Of a stretch of DNA of 64,000 nt, positions 38,250 to 51,000 are shown one piece after another. This stretch comes from Aradus depressus (lineage: Eukaryota; Arthropoda; Insecta; Hemiptera; Aradidae), in NCBI GenBank assembly GCA_963662175.1, contig OY759218.1:16148480-16212479 (forward strand), given 5' to 3'. The notes under the pieces were generated by a model. That model did not search any database, was not told the DNA's origin, and saw only the letters and a program-made list of their open reading frames with translations. Position 1 is the first letter of the stretch. Every line of letters begins with the position of its first letter. The translations under genes and the position numbers were made by a program.

Positions 38250-38468
38250 CTTTTTTTTTTTTTTTTTTTTGGCCTTATGTACGATGCATATTAGCCATGG
38301 CTCTTATAATGGTGTTTTACCTAATTATTTACGACATCCATGGCCCCGGGAGGAAGTTTTATCTACGAAATAAAACTCACTCCCGGACGGGATTCGAACC
38401 CGCAAACCAAGGTGAGAACATGCGACCAAAGCCCTACGCTCCAGTCCGCACGGCCACCATGGTCCCCA
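38250..38468 (-). mobile_element. tRNA-derived SINE family 2, copy 2
   Basis: Reverse copy of the element at 33945, with a poly(A) tail (poly T on this strand at 38251..38270). Flanked by agtgacttt at 38244 and 38469. The shared head and B box define the family. Confidence 0.88.
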
Positions 38469-38479
38469 AGTGACTTTCT

Positions 38480-40320
38480 TATACCCAGTAACATTACTGA
38501 CATCAGTATGAAATGAATTTGAAAGGAAGGAGGGAGCGGGAGAGTAATCTAAAAAAGTCGTTGGTATAAGAACGTTCTGTTCTGAGTGCTATAACTTTGT
38601 TCATATTAGTTCTATCTCAAATCCAAGGGGACTCTGGTAGTTGGAAATTTATAATGGAACATGTTTTGTGAGGACCAACTGTTAGGAAGGACTAACCGTA
38701 TTGGCGCAATTCAAGCAAACGTCAAAAAAAAAATGGTTTCTAAGTTGAGGAACGCGGACATATTGTGGAATTTGTAATAAATAAATAAAACAAACTTATT
38801 TTTTGAAATATTGTCTATTCCAGTAAAGATATTTATAAAAATACAACTTATTTAGTTGTATTTTTATAAATATCGTTCATAACTAGACCTGACGATGGTG
38901 TGAGGCCGAAACCGGTAGTTGTATTTTTATAAATATCTTTAGTGGAATAGACAATATTTCAAAAAATAAGTTTGTTTTATTTATTTTAAAAAAATGGGTT
39001 TGGAGCCATAATTTGAGGATGGTTTTCGACAGGTACTTCGCAAACCAGGCGACTTTCGAAAAAACGTTTTTTTAAAATATAAAACATGCTTTTTAGTTTT
39101 TTCCACACATTTTATTCGAAGAGATTTTTGATTAGATCATATATCAAATATAAGCTGTATCTTGTAAAATGTACTTAGGTTCCAAAATAAAGTTGTACAT
39201 TTGTTTTTTAGTTAGAGCGCACACAAAGTTCCAATCAAAGACATCCTCGCGAAAACTGTCTAAATGTATTCAGGGAATCTTGTAATGTAACACTCCGCTG
39301 AAAACTCGATCTCGGATTTTCGCAAGATTACAGTATTTCCTTATTCTAAAGGTATAAGAAAGTAGAAATGTATAAATTAATGCATGTTAAAAGTAGTTTA
39401 AGTAAAATGATTGACTAAGTATCCAAAATAGCGTAATTTTTTCGCTAAACTTCAGATCACAATCTGCCAGCAGTTTTCACTTGAGATTTGAGAGAATCCT
39501 GCAGACGCCCAAAGCTTTTTGGCAGACTAATAGACGTACGAACAAACACAGAACAAAGGATAAGGTTTTTGTCTTCGGTCTTTGACCTATGAAACGGTAA
39601 AAAAAGAAAAAAATAAAGGCAGCCTTTGATGTTGTGGTGGGTTGAAGTCACTTTTGATTATAAGAACAGTTGATATGAACCAGACGGAGATGAGATCCGA
39701 AGACATTTCCGTTGCAGGTATTTCTGGGAGGAACCAAGGCAAACAGAAAGTTCAAAGAACACAGGGGTCGCTTTTCTATGCTCCCATGGCGCTATTGCAG
39801 GGCCCGTGTTCTCTCAAAATGCCCCCCCCCCCCCCCCCCCTCCCCCCCCATTTTCCTATTTTGGATACAAGGAGCAGGAAATCATGAGATTCTGATGAAA
39901 AATTCATATAGAGTTTTTAACCGATTAGATATTTCTCCGTTTCTGTACTACGGGCGAGAACAATATAGTCAAAATTAGAAGCATAGAAAGTATCCCCTGC
40001 AATTAATCTATACAGCACTTTATTTTGACGCAATTCAGAATTGTAGCACACTTGAGTTAAAGGGGTTATTATAATCTGTTTCTTCTCTTATTTGCTATCA
40101 ATTACAACTCTGATTATGATTGTAATCTGAAAAAAATAGTTGATTGCAAAATTAATCAATGACGGTATTCAATCTCCGACATGATTACCACATTGCAATC
40201 GTCCCCATTTTGATTACAATATAAGTTTATTGTTATTCATTTATATACAAATATGTTTAAAAACAAAAAAATGTTTACAGCGAATAATCCCAGTGAAAAT
40301 AATATATATATATAATACAT
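38480..40320. other. Intergenic repeat mosaic
   Basis: Contains segments similar to 2130..2345 and 7080..7330 (38590..39070), the inverted copy of the 585..700 repeat (39195..39370), and a poly(C) tract. No gene. Confidence 0.55.
38775..38985. repeat. Inverted repeat around a hammerhead-like motif
   Basis: Sequence aaataagtttgttttattta and gtggaatagacaatattt occur inverted on the left and direct on the right of a central ctgacgatggtgtgaggccg motif. The same units occur near 24200 and 26020. Confidence 0.8.
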
Positions 40321-40324
40321 TATT

Positions 40325-40620
40325 ACAGCATCACTTCTCCCATTTATTTTTTACCTTCTCAAAAAATAGCAATTAAAGACGTTTTGGGAAGCACATTATC
40401 TATAATTTATCTACCCTTTATGTTAACATTCCTTCTGTACAACGTTTTGACGAGTTGTTCAAGTATAGAAGTCGTCTCAATAAATATGTTCTATAAAAGT
40501 AAGATTCTCATTGACAGAAGGCATAGTTAACCTAAAGAACACATGTATTATAGACCCTGAAGATGGGACTGCTTCCTGAAAAGTTTTTTTTTTTTTGAAG
40601 GCAAAAAATAAATTGTATCT
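40325..40620. repeat. Dispersed foldback repeat, copy 1
   Basis: Shares cacttctcccatttattttt and aaaatagcaattaaa with 42390..42645 and has similar inverted-end character. Non-coding. Confidence 0.6.
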
Positions 40621-40701
40621 AAACAATTAATTAATTTTTTTGGGGGAGGATTAAATTTTAATTGATTACTGTAATTAATTTGGGGATTGATTTCAAAGCA
40701 A

Positions 40702-40928
40702 TTGATTAATGTTGTAATACATTATTTTTTTATTTATTACAATCATAATCGGAATAGGGACCGATTGAAATGTAGTTGATTAATGTTGTAATACATTATT
40801 TTTTTATTTATTACAATCATAATCGGAATAGGGACCGATTGAAATGTAGTTGATTAATGTTGTAATACATTATTTTTTTATTTATTACAATCATAATCGG
40901 AATAGGGACCGATTGAAATGTAGTTGAT
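40702..40928 (+). repeat. 74-bp minisatellite, three copies
   Basis: Units start at 40702, 40776 and 40850 (ttgattaatgttgtaataca) and are nearly identical over 74 bases. Confidence 0.95.
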
Positions 40929-41485
40929 TAATTTTTCTAAATATAATCGTAATCAGGAGTATTTAGGATACGGGCCGATTAAAATGTAGACTGACAAATT
41001 GATTAATTTAAAAGCTATGCCGCTATGAAATGAACTGAATTGGGTTACTCGAAGGATCTTTGATCCACATATGTGGGGAATTTGAGTCTAGAAAAGAGAG
41101 TAACTGTGTTTGTTTGTATGTTTGTTTGTTTACTGTAGAAAGGATGTGGTTCTCTATGTTGTATGTCGGTTGTTCACCCTACTCCACACACATGTTGTCT
41201 GTTTTGTTTGTTTCTAATTCAAATCTTTCAGCTAGTGGCGTAAGCCGCCTCTGCCCCCTGACTACGCCGATTTTCATATGAACGTTCTGATTAAAACTCC
41301 TTGGTTTGTTACTTAATTTTTGTAAGTTTGATGCGCAATCATCTTCAATTGTATTCATTGTAACACATTTTAAGCAAGAACGGATTGGATCAGCAATCAT
41401 TTCTTCCTGTGATTCTGTCTCAATATTCTACGAGTGAAAACCCCGAATATTTATTGTCTATGACATATTCTGTGAAAGAAATCAC

Positions 41486-41785
41486 TTAACGGCACTTCAA
41501 AGGGTGGAGAAGAGCTACTTCGACCGGAAAGCCACCCATGGAGCAAGGTGCCTGTGGACTCCGGTTCTGCTCCGAGGACGAAGTGCCAAACTACACAGGC
41601 ATTGGACTAGGCACCACAAGGTAATCAGGGTTCTGTCAGACGTCACCTATCGGATAAGGGACGAGAGGGATCGACGGCATTGGCAGGTAGTGCATTTCAA
41701 CCGGTTGAAGCTGCATCCCCACACCCATTATAATTGGGAAAAAAATATTAACGGTTACCAAACATTTGTGTCATTCCTAAATTAG
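41486..41785 (+). mobile_element. Ty3/gypsy integrase C-terminus remnant
   Basis: + strand frame: YFDRKATHGARCLW, SAKLHRHWTRHHKVIRVLSD, VTYRIRDERD and VVHFNRLKLH. The pattern K-P/A-KL-W-G/H-VI--LSDVTYRI...VVH-NRLK is the integrase tail of gypsy elements. Isolated and without LTRs; it lies just upstream of Wnt exon a. Confidence 0.85.
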
Positions 41786-41955
41786 TCGGCTCGTTGCGTT
41801 ACAATATGTATTATAGTATATTGAAGTCATAGGGTATTAATATATAGAATATATTCGCTTAAAAACAAACAATAAAGTAAATAACAAATAAAATAATAAA
41901 AGTAACTTGCAGGTATAAAATCAAATTAAATTTTAATAGTTTTAACTTGTTTTAG

Positions 41956-42091
41956 GATCCTGGGTGTAGAAGATCTAAATTCGACCAAAAATATTTTCCA
42001 TGCCTACAATTACAGAGATCAGTGTCATAAGATGAGCTTCCTCGTGGAAAAGCAAAAAGAATTGTGCGGTCTAGACGAACATGTCATAAAT
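41956..42091 (+). CDS. Wnt exon a (first identified)
   Basis: Acceptor ttttag, one base completing an upstream codon, then 45 codons including CHKMSFLVEKQKELCGLD, the usual N-terminal Wnt motif in which a QxxLC follows the first cysteines. Donor gtaagt, phase 0. It begins about 170 bases after a gypsy remnant. Confidence 0.9.
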
Positions 42092-45000
42092 GTAAGTTCC
42101 TAGTTTAAAATACAAATAACTGTCAAGTAATTTCTTAAAATCTACGCGTATAAAGGTTATTCCTACAGTCTAAGAGCCGATGCTAACTTTTACTATGTTA
42201 AATTTATTTGATGTCTTAAGGAGATCTTGAAAACGCATGTCTGCCACTCAGGGAGGCCTGATGTTAACTAATGGCGGTCTTATTATATCCTGAAAGTATT
42301 TTTATCATTTTAAGTAAATATTTTATAATCAATTGCTTGTATTACTTTTGGGTTTTGTAAGCAGATTCTGAATTCATATAAATATAATTAGCACAACATC
42401 ACTTCTACCTTTTACTTTCGATTTTATAAAAATAGCAATTAAACATTTCGGGAAGCACTCCCACCATCAGTATTTTTAATTTATCTGTTCTTTATGCTAA
42501 CATTCCGTCTGTCAATCACAATCTTCCTTTTGTAGAACATATTTATTGAATGTGTTCAAATATAGAGGTCGAGGGAGTGCTTTCCGAAACATCTGTAATT
42601 GTTTTTTTAAAGCAAAACAAAATAAATGGAAGAAGTGATGCTGTGATAAATATATTATATGAGTCGCCCATTTCCAAAGCCCGCTCTGTCCAGTACAACT
42701 CGTTTTGAGATAATGGCTAAAAACTGTTACATCCACTTGGAAACGAGCTAGAAACGTGATTTTTTTTTTCTAATTTTTTCGTCAACCCCTTTTTTCGTTC
42801 TATGAAACCCCTGCACTTCACAGCTTAATAATGTTTCTTGAAACGCAGAAAGTAGGATGAACATAGTGGGTTTTGAAACAGTAAGGGTGACAAAGTGGAT
42901 TTAGGAAAAGTTGATAATGGACAAAGTGGGTTAGGTGGAAAAAAATGCGTGATTCAAGACAATGATCATTCCTTTTTATTTCAGCAATAAAATATTTATT
43001 TACATATTCTTATTTTCAAATAATACATATTTTTTATAAAATTTACAAATTGTCTCAAAGAATAAAAAGTTCTAAAAAGTAAAATTAGAGGTAGGTTTTC
43101 AGAATTCCTATTCAACCCTTTCTCGCCACATTCACTTTTTTTGGTATTTAAAAAATTCAGATTCGTGTATAATAGCATCTGCATCTTGCTCATCGTCTAG
43201 TTGGTTAGGCACAGCGACACCTTCGAGGACCACAATTTCTTCTACATCTTCTTCTTGATGCTCTTCTTCCCCCAAGTTTCCGTCACAGTTGTCAATGTGC
43301 TCATTAGCACGAAAAACGATGTTGTTGTAGTAAATTAACCGTGGATCTTCAGTCCAATCGCTGCCGAAATGCTTGGTTAGGAGATTCTGGACATCTTCAA
43401 TTTTTTTCGGGTTCATAGGTTTCCTTTTGGGAATCAATTCGACATTCCGAATATTCCCAAACCTCCTTGTTTTTTTTTAAATAGATTTTCCTTTTCCGAG
43501 GTCAGATTGGTATGCTGGCTCCCCTCTCACCATAGGCACTCTGGTCTTTTTAGAGACTGTCACCACTATCCTCTTACACTGGTTGAATTGGAAATGCCAA
43601 TCTGTCGTTTTCTTGACAACTTCCTTCATATGCTTCTTTCTTCCCTTTCCTGTTTCGGCTGGTAGTATTTTCCTCACAGACAAATTCAATTCATCAGCCA
43701 TTATCGTTAAAAATACTCAAAAACTCAAGAGAAATTGACAAAACAATAGCACAAAACCGACAACAACAAAGAGCGAAATGCGTCTTTTTTGGCGGACTGA
43801 TAAGAATGGCACGCAGAGCTACCAAATCATCAAACTAATAATTCTCTTTATTTCCTTTCTTCCTGACAGCATAGAACAAGAAAAAAAGTGGTTTCTATAT
43901 TATATTATCTTGTAAGATATTGAAAAAAAAACGGGTTCTATTCTAAACTTCTAGTTGCAAGAGGACAGAGTGAGTTTTGGAACTCTGAAGGTAAGGAGGA
44001 TGTCAAATAGCAACAGACAAAGTGAGTTTTGTTCCTGGTTGGACGAAGTGGGTTATGGAACTGTAAAGCCAGTTGACAAAGTGAGTTTTGGAACTCAACC
44101 CACATTTCATCAGCTGTTTTAAATATCACAGAGTGAGTTTAGCTAAAAACCGATTTCACCATCGCATTCTACGCTATCGATTTAGTAAAAATTGATACCT
44201 AACTCATTTTTTGAAAAAATTGACAAAGTGGCCTTTGGAAATGGGCGGCTCATATATAATTGCATGTATGTAAAAAGTGTTATCATCAAAATTAGAATAA
44301 TAAAATACCTGGGATACCCCAGGATTTACAATTTGCTCTGAAATTACTAGAAATAAGACAAAATTTCATGATATTTATTGGAGAGCGACAAATTTCCCAT
44401 CAGATGAGCCTATTTTCAATTTTTTACGGCTGCAGAGTCAAATGGTACAGGTGGCTTTACGGGAGGTTCGAGTTTAGTGAAGGCAGACCTACCTGCCTTT
44501 TTGATATCTCAATAGATCGAATAACTTTAAAATCAATTTAGACTGAAATCAATTATAAAATAATAGTTATTCAATAAAATCAAATAGCTTCAACCTGAAC
44601 GTATTGAGTGAAAACGTATAAGGAGTTGCCTTGAAGGTGCTATAATGTTTTTTTCGGATGCGCTTTGTTTCAAGTTGGTGAGACAAGCCTGCCGAGAGAT
44701 ATGGACAGTAGGGTGGTCGTAAAAAGTAAAAAGTTCGATTTTTCAAAGTCCCCATCCAAATTCTTGTGTAGTTTGACGAAAAAAAATTTTGTGAATTTTT
44801 TCAGATTTTTTTGAATGAATTAACCTGGCCCTGTGGGCGGTCAAAGTTTAACACGTGTTTTAAATGGGTTTTTTGAACATTTACATATTTTTAAGTGTAG
44901 GTCTTAGTATTTTTAGTATACAAATCTAAAAATACATGGATTATGGGTTTTCGGGGTCGCTGAAAACGAATTTCATATTAAAAAATTTTTTTGACAGTCA

Positions 45001-48000
45001 CATTTCCCAAAAAACTCGTACAAAAATTGACGAAAATGATAAAATGTTTCGAATCGATGATTCATTTTAATGAATTATTAATTTTTTAATATGAAATTAG
45101 TTTTCAGCGACCCCGAAAACCCATAATCCCATAATGTATTTTTAGATTTTTATATTAAAAATACTAAGACCTACACTTAAAAATATGTAAATGTTCAAAA
45201 ACCCCATTTAAAACACGTGTTAAACTTTGACCGCCCACAGGGCCAGGTTAATTCATTCACAAAAAATCTGAAAAAAATTTTTTCGTCAAACTACGCAAGA
45301 ATTTGGATGGGGAATTTGAAAAATCGAACTTTTTACTTTTTACACCCTAATGGACAGTGCTTCACATGGACAATCACCAGTACAGTACTCCGTATCTTGT
45401 CGCATCAACTTGAAAAGCTTATCCCAAAAGAAACTGTATCACCATAGCGCTTGTGTGATGCTTGAGCCATTGAAAACTAGTTCATCTGATAGGAAATATG
45501 CTCTACAATAAAAGTCACATAACATTTTGTCATTTCCGAGGATATTAAAAAAAAAAAAAAAGCCAATCCTGGGGCATTTCAGTTGGGCGCGCTGGAGTTA
45601 CCATTTTCGTGGTGTACTTCTACGAAACGGTTGCTTTCTCCAAAAGGTGAATATAACCTTTTTTTGTAGAGCATTTTATGCTCTGTAATTTTGATGGAAA
45701 TACTTTATACATACAAGCAACTGATTAAGAGATATTTACGAAAAAATATAAAAAGTGCTTAAATTTAGTGTATAATTAGGCTGCTATTGGTAAAAGTCAC
45801 GGAGGCAGACATGCGTTTTTCAGATCTCAATGGATCGAATAACTTTAAAATCAAATTAGACTTATCAGCTTCAACCTGAACATACTTATTCAAGTCCAGT
45901 TAGATATTGTGACTCATGCCCGAGTTTTGACTACGAGGTCATATCGTCTACGACCAGAGCTCTCTTTCGTCGCTCTGGTGGATCCAACTGTGGGAGTCCT
46001 CAATGTTGCCTATGGTTTATTAACTTAGGGTAGGAGTCTTTAACGAGTCCTGACATCGCACAGGCTCGGAACCATGGTTTTTCACATTCGAGAAGTTCAG
46101 AGTTTCCACTTAAACATTTAGTACATCTTATGATTTGTAGTGAATTCCATTAAAAAAAAGATATACATTGTAGAATTATTTTTATTATAATAAAAAATAT
46201 AATATTCTAATCCTTCTAAGAAAAATTTCACAAAGCAACGCAACTTGTTCAGTGGAAATATCTATTAATTTGGCAACACTGTCAGTAAAATTGTAAATAT
46301 TTCATAGTAACGCCTCAATTCCAGAAAATTCATACCTCTGAACTAATCTGTTCTTTGCTATCTCAATTGATTTCTGCGTCATTCAATTGATTCAGGTTTT
46401 AATGCCCTGTTATTTTCTGGTGCATTAAACTAATAAACAACTATTTTATTCACACAAATGATAACATCAATATTTTTCCCCCACACAGGTAATCAGCAAT
46501 GGAATGCGTATGGCCATCCAGGAATGCCAATATCAATTTAATATGATACGATGGAATTGCAGCACTTTCAGCAATTCCTCATCACTTTTCGGAGCAGTCT
46601 CACGGATAAGTAATGTTATTATTTCAGTATTAATCAGATTTAATAATAAGGGAAGATGTTTGGTATTATTTATCCATAGAAAACTGCTTATTTGGGTCCT
46701 GTCTGTTTTGCACAGAAACAGTAACACATGAAGTTTGTTGTTTCATTCAGTCGAATATTGTTAGAACTAGCCGAATGTGGGGTGTAACCTACTCTGTACT
46801 TAATGTTCAGAGGCATGTAAACGGTTCCAAGTCCTTCCAAGAAGTTAAAGTTTAAGAAGATCGAAAAACTTTTATTAGATATTCAGCAAATAAGAAAGCT
46901 AATTGAAATGAAAATTATTTGAATATTATGAAATTAACTTTTTTTTTTAAATTGGGACATAACGAGGTACTATAACTCTTTTTTAGCTAACTTTAGAAAA
47001 CAATTAAAGAATATAAAGTAGTACCTAATACATAAGTAGGTATATAGTACCTCATTGTTCTGACCTATGAACGAGGCTTATAAGGATGTGAAACTTCCTG
47101 AATATCCGATTTACCGTTAAAGAGCTAGCTAGCACTCCTTTTTGAATCCCCCCCCCCCCCCCCCCCCAAAAAAAATCCCCCATTCTGGTGTAAATGTTTT
47201 TTTTTTGTTAGTGGTAGCACTTCTTCAAGTCATCGCATTGGTATTAAAGTCCTCATTTGTCAATTTTGGGTCGTATCGAATGTTGAACTGACTATTTCTG
47301 GTATCCATAACATGGTAATTGGATGTGTCATAAAATTTTGATCATCAAAATATCTTATAAAAGTTATATATCAACCTATATTAAATCTTAAGATACAACC
47401 ACGTTTAAGATGAATAATAATAATAGTATTTTGTTTTTTATTAATGGAATATAAAATTGTTGTCATAACTTTCGGTGGATACCGTCGTCACTGGCTGCTG
47501 GTCGAGTACTGTGGGCGAGCGCTTTCGATGTAAAGACATCATCTTCAAGCCACTGTTAATGTTGTACTGAGGTTAGTCCGTGTTTGTTGTCTTATAATGG
47601 TCCGTTTCAGGTAATTTGTTTATCTCTGTGGTCCGTGTCAGGTAGTATGTTTGTCTGTGAGTTTGGTCTCAGGTAATCTGTTTACAGGTGTAATTAAGGG
47701 GTCGAAGTTGGTGGAGCGAATATATTAATGTCTCATGTCTGGTCTGGGTGGGTATGTATTATTATAATGTATGATGTATCAATGGGTATTGTATCCTATG
47801 TCTCTTGGTTGGGCGGTGGTCCGTGTGTCCGTCTTATGGTCTTTTCCGTTTGTGAGTATGTGGAAGTAGTTTGAGTGGGGTGAAAATCGTGTCAGATTTT
47901 GTGTTTAGTTGTTCGTTAATGATGTTTTTAGTTGTTCGTTAATGAAGGAATATAAAATTCCTTATATCAATGCATACAAAAGGTACCGTTTATATTTTTA

Positions 48001-51000
48001 TTATAAATATCTTATACTTCTTTAAGATAAATCTTTTTTCGGGACGATATTTCGGTGCGATCAAGCGCCCTCTTCATCCAGGTCACAAAGAGCGAAATAT
48101 AGGGGGGGGGGGGGGGGGGGGAATAAATTTAAAAAAATAATATATATATATATAGCAATAAAGTAAATAGAAGATAACTAAAAAAATTAATGATAATAAT
48201 AAAAGTATTAAACAGATGTAATTACGATAGAAATTATAGAATGTTGTTGAAGGATCACTGCCATGAAAATGTATTTCATTTTTTAATTAAAGCAAAAATT
48301 AAAGCTTTTATACATGAAATACGACTTTGATATGATTATTTTTTTTCTTTTTGAACAATGAGGAAAAAATTCCGTTGCCGATTGGAGGGTTTCCTCTAGC
48401 ATAAACATTTTAAATTGAATTTTAAATATTTTTATTGTATCTATTGCTTTCAAGAAGTGGGGAAGGGCATTAAAGAAGTTGATTCCTTTATGAATTATGC
48501 TATTTTTAAAGAGAGCAACAATGTTTAGTTATTCGAAAGTCTTCTTTCTTCCTGGCTCATGACTAGATGAGAGGGAAAATATGGGTAATTCCATGCCAAC
48601 TCGACATGGCATGACACATGACCACCTCGGATCATTGAAAATGAGTGATTTTCAGGCAGAAGGCATCAACATAAGTCCAAAAATGCATTAAAATAATTTA
48701 TCACTACTTGGTAACGGCGTTTTTTTTTTAATGTAAATTTTATGCGTTTTGAAGTACGATTTTTTATATTTCATTTAAAATGACTAATTCGTTTTAAATC
48801 AAATGAAAAAAGCATGTTTCTTATTGGATTTTTGACGTAGATTAAGAATCTCGCGTCAAAAGGTTGATTTTTGCCAAACCAAACCCCCAAAAATGGCAAT
48901 AATTCAAAAAATCGATAAATTTGAATATCTCAAAAACTAATGCCTAAAACATTTTTTCTATACCGCTATTCTACTCCTATGGAGTCATACTAAGCTGCCA
49001 ATATCAAATTTTTTTGGAGAATCACATTGACTGATTTTAAAATGTAAATAACCGAATTTTTAATCAGTATATCTTTTTTTGTGGTTGTACTTTAAATACG
49101 ATGCTTTTATTGAAATATAATTTTGTAACTGATTAAAATTATAACAAAATAAAATTTTATAAAAAAATTCATTACAACAAAAATATTTGAACATTTCATA
49201 ATATGAGAAGTGTATTTTGTTTTTCGATTGAAGAGCGTAAAAATATATTTCGAAAAGACCAGAAATCTATTTTGTTTTATTATATGGGTGAAAGTTATGG
49301 TTATTTAAAGTACAACCACGAAAAAAGCTTTATATACTGATTAAAAATTCTACATTTTATAATCAGTCAATGTGATTCTCCAAAAAAATTTGATATTGAC
49401 AGCTTAGTGTGACTCCATAGGAGTAGAATGGCGGGATAAAAAAAAAAGTTTAGGCATACGTTTTTGAGATATTCAAATTTATCGATTTTTTTAATTATTG
49501 CGATTTTGTGGGGTTTGGTTTGGCGAAAATCAACCTTTTGACGCGAGATTCGTAACCTACGTCAAAAATCCTATAAGAAACATGCTTTTTTCATTTGATT
49601 TAGTAATTTAAAACGAAATATAAAAAAATCGTACTTCAAAACGCATAAAATTTACATTTAAAAAAAACCGCCGTTACCAAGTAGTGATCAATTATTTCCA
49701 ATTATTTTAATGCATTTTTGGACTTATGTTGATGCCTTCTGCCTGAAAATCACTCATTTTCAATGATCCGAGGTGGTCATGTGTCATGCCATGTCGAGTT
49801 GGCATGGAATTACCCATATAAATATATTTATATTTTTTCTATTGACTATTAATGCTTCAAATATAAACTCGCGCAGGTAATAGTAAGATTTTAAGCTTTT
49901 TAAATATCTCTCTGCAGCTTGTTCTTTGATTAATACTATTTATTATTCTCAGTGCTTTCTTCTGAAAATATTAGAACTAGAAGCCCCCCCTCATGTATGC
50001 TAGTGTTATTTTGTTTCGTTTACCCCCTAAGCTAGGATCCCTGTCCCATCCTTTTAAAATTGCTGTAATTTCATCAAGTTATATTGGACCTGGAGTGAAA
50101 CAAATTTTCGTGATAGAATTTCATTCAATATAAAAAAAAAAAATGCCTAAAAACAACCACAATGTTGGGAAGCGAAAGATGCAAAGCATAAATTATCTTC
50201 AAAGGGTACCAACCAAGATACTCTCTCAGTTTTTTCCATCAATATACCTTACAAATTTTTTTCAGTTCAATCTATCTTTTAGAAAGTAGGGAAACGGCAT
50301 TCCTCTATGGGATAACATCGGCGAGTATCGCCTACTCGATCAGCCGAGCCTGTTCTAGAGGTGAACTGAACGATTGCAACTGCGACCCGAGGATGAGACA
50401 CCGGAAGCCAAGAAAACACTGGCAGTGGGAGGATGCTCTGAGGTAGCTTTACTTATACCTAGGAATTTCATGTTTTCGAACTACCCCCCCCCCCCCCCCC
50501 CCCCAAAAAAAAAGAAGAAAGATATCTACGATAACTCCCGATAGAATGTATACCAACACATGTAAGGCACCTGATGATTTTCAGCTATGATGTTGGCTCA
50601 AAGGAGAAAACTGTTTTTTTACTAATTATGCGGTTTTCTTTAGATACAAGCTTCTTATGTGCCCTCCCGGTCGGTTAGACCACATAGGTTACTGGACCAC
50701 CTTATATTTTTCGAACTCAGAATTTTTTTTGTCTCACCCCCTATAACTTGTCAGAAATAATATTTTCCACAATAGGTTTCAATGCATTTTCCTCATAACA
50801 AGAGGCATTCACAATTGTGTAGCAGAATAGAGTTTTTGAAGTTTTACATGAAATAGTGAAACTTCAATGCTCTTGATGCACCTTTTCCCGTTATTTGATC
50901 GGGCTGAAATTTTACAGGTTTAACTTATATGAACATCGGAAACAACCTAGAAGGTGAGACTGAAAAAATTCGGATACCATTTTACTCCTAATATTGTAGA

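Noticed and set aside
43938..44129. Repetitive ORF containing FQNSLC-like units
   Set aside because: Antisense reading of the subterminal DNA repeats of the 42660..44252 element; the DNA repeat explains it.
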